Source: CSSed11-175R1 sp041685735
Lineage (GTDB): Bacteria > Actinomycetota > Nitriliruptoria > Nitriliruptorales > Nitriliruptoraceae
DNA: 7,546 nucleotides
Assembly: GCA_041685735.1 (NCBI GenBank)
Contig: JAWLFE010000114.1
Coordinates: 1-7,546, forward strand
Direction of reading: 5' to 3'
Position numbers and translations under genes: made by a program. Positions 6,945 through 7,546 of the stretch are shown here, piece after piece. Every line of letters begins with the position of its first letter. The first letter of the stretch is position 1. Under the pieces are notes generated by a model. That model was not told where the DNA came from. It did not search any database and saw only the letters and a program-made list of their open reading frames with translations.

Positions 6945-6965
6945 CCTGCGTCGCGACGACGCAGG
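6945..6965. promoter_or_regulatory. HAIR-like inverted repeat upstream of clpB, candidate HspR operator
   Basis: CCTGCGT (6945-6951), a 7-base spacer and ACGCAGG (6959-6965) form a perfect inverted repeat, which in fact extends to 9-base arms. The HspR operator HAIR is CTTGAGT-N7-ACTCAAG. The geometry is identical and each arm matches at five of seven bases; the two differences replace A or T with C. It lies 88 bases upstream of the clpB start, and clpB is a known HspR target in Streptomyces. Further copies of the half-site lie at 6921-6929 (CCTGCGTCG) and 6974-6980 (CCTGCGT). Assignment to HspR is inference. Confidence 0.5.
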
Positions 6966-7144
6966 TCGCTCCCCCTGCGTGACCGCGCCGCACCCGCAAC
7001 GTGTGGACAGCGAGGATCCGCCCGACGTGTGCGGGGCTCGTGGGGCCTCGTTGCTGCCGGGTGACACGCTGATGACACGCCTGTGCGCTCTCATCACGAA
7101 CCGCACGTGCGGACCACGTTGGCGACCACCACGACGTCCGATCG

Positions 7145-7176
7145 GGTGCGGCTCCCGCTCGGGAGATGGGCGCACC
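7145..7176 (+). other. Nested stem-loop in the leader of the secreted-protein gene
   Basis: The outer stem pairs GGTGCG (7145-7150) with CGCACC (7171-7176). The inner stem pairs CTCCC (7152-7156) with GGGAG (7161-7165) around a GCTC loop. It ends 10 bases before the Shine-Dalgarno site. GCTCC at 7151-7155, in the left arm, is also complementary to GGAGC (7189-7193) in that site, so a competing fold could block translation. Confidence 0.35.
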
Positions 7177-7186
7177 AGTGATCGAC

Positions 7187-7192
7187 GAGGAG
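7187..7192 (+). promoter_or_regulatory. Shine-Dalgarno site of the secreted-protein gene
   Basis: GAGGAG lies ten bases before the ATG at 7203 and sixteen before the ATG at 7209. The spacing favours 7203. Confidence 0.65.
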
Positions 7193-7202
7193 CAGGCACT
7201 TC

Positions 7203-7546
7203 ATGAGGATGACCCGAACGACCGAGACGAGCCTCGGGCGCGCGATCGCGCTCACCACGGCCGTGGCAACCGCTGCGGTCCTTGCGTTACCGACCGCGGC
7301 CGCGGCGTGGCCCCAGGTCGGCGCGGACGGCGCCGCGACCTACCAGGCGGAGGTCGCCGGTCCGGCGGATCCGGGCCTGAAGTGGTTCAGCGACGTCAGC
7401 AACGAGACCGGGGATGCCGCACCGGAAGGCTTCAGCTTCGGCGATGACAGTCTGCCGATCATCGGGTCGGACGGCACGATCATGCGTCAAGCGCAGGCCG
7501 ACGGCCAGAACGTGGGCCAGGGCAACCGGCACATCGTGGGGATCGA
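7203..7546 (+). CDS. Secreted PQQ-like beta-propeller repeat protein, N-terminal fragment cut by window edge
   Basis: 114 codons are visible before the right edge. The N-terminus is a clear Sec-type signal peptide: basic residues (R2, R5, R13), a hydrophobic core at about 14-29, and the cleavage motif AAAA before W36. The mature start WPQVGADGAATYQ, then GLKWFSDVSNETG and LPIIGSDGTIMRQ, resembles the first blade of PQQ-binding-like beta-propellers, which commonly begin WPxxGxD and repeat a P-x-IGxDGTIY-like strand. There is no lipobox cysteine, so the protein should be released or held in the cell wall layer rather than lipidated. Ligand and function are unknown; such proteins are either quinoprotein enzymes or BamB-like scaffolds, and the fragment cannot separate these. 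L29 is encoded by the rare codon TTA (7287-7289). The gene is divergent from clpB. Confidence 0.72.
   Translation, partial: MRMTRTTETSLGRAIALTTAVATAAVLALPTAAAAWPQVGADGAATYQAEVAGPADPGLKWFSDVSNETGDAAPEGFSFGDDSLPIIGSDGTIMRQAQADGQNVGQGNRHIVGI

Larger units (their letters stand above)
6858..7202. other. 345-bp divergent intergenic region between clpB and the secreted-protein gene
   Basis: No coding sequence is supported here. It should contain promoters for both flanking genes. On the minus strand TACCGT (6888-6893), with CGGACC 17 bases upstream (6911-6916), is a very weak promoter candidate for clpB, each box matching consensus at three of six positions. On the plus strand I find no credible -10 hexamer; 7000-7200 contains no TA dinucleotide. 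The region does hold the HAIR-like inverted repeat (6945-6965), direct repeats TGACACGC at 7062-7069 and 7073-7080 (11 bases apart, one helical turn), a 12-base palindrome CCGCACGTGCGG at 7101-7112, and a nested stem-loop at 7145-7176. Confidence 0.7.

Noticed and set aside
5148..7064. A 638-codon open frame on the plus strand, antisense to clpB
   Set aside because: Its codons are exactly in register with the clpB codons read backwards, so it meets a stop only where clpB uses TTA, CTA or TCA. Those codons are almost absent in a genome this GC-rich, so a long open frame is expected by chance. It has no recognisable domain.
6858..7202. CIRCE operator (HrcA site) or perfect consensus HAIR upstream of clpB
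   Set aside because: I looked for TTAGCACTC-N9-GAGTGCTAA and for exact CTTGAGT-N7-ACTCAAG on both strands and found neither. Only the GC-shifted HAIR-like repeat is present.

Overview
The window is very GC-rich, uses GTG starts with GGAG-type Shine-Dalgarno sites, and carries an actinobacterial style of gene content. It most likely comes from a high-GC Actinomycetota chromosome; I cannot place it more finely from sequence alone. There are five protein-coding genes and no RNA genes, mobile elements, CRISPR arrays or phage signatures.

Layout: (1) 1-1301, minus strand, a FAD-dependent oxidoreductase of the phytoene-dehydrogenase-like superfamily whose 3' end lies beyond the left edge. (2) 1302-1489, a divergent intergenic region with a strong bulged hairpin. 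(3) 1490-2620, plus strand, a GT4-like glycosyltransferase lacking the usual EX7E glutamates. (4) 2772-4130, plus strand, a complete AzgA/PbuG-type purine permease (NCS2), with a leader that could fold as a compact pseudoknot. (5) 4131-4256, a convergent gap with GC-rich hairpins and a 42-bp tandem repeat that runs over the clpB stop codon. (6) 4257-6857, minus strand, complete clpB, the Hsp100 disaggregase. (7) 6858-7202, a 345-bp divergent intergenic region with an inverted repeat shaped like an HspR operator (HAIR). (8) 7203-7546, plus strand, the start of a secreted protein with PQQ-like beta-propeller features, cut by the right edge.

The genes do not form one pathway. clpB is a stand-alone heat-shock gene, not next to dnaK, grpE or dnaJ. 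The purine permease is a salvage transporter. The oxidoreductase and the glycosyltransferase are divergent neighbours with no evident shared role. I see no new multi-gene system here. The most interesting signals are regulatory or small-scale: the HAIR-like element upstream of clpB with extra copies of its half-site, and the in-frame 14-codon tandem duplication of the clpB 3' end including its stop codon.
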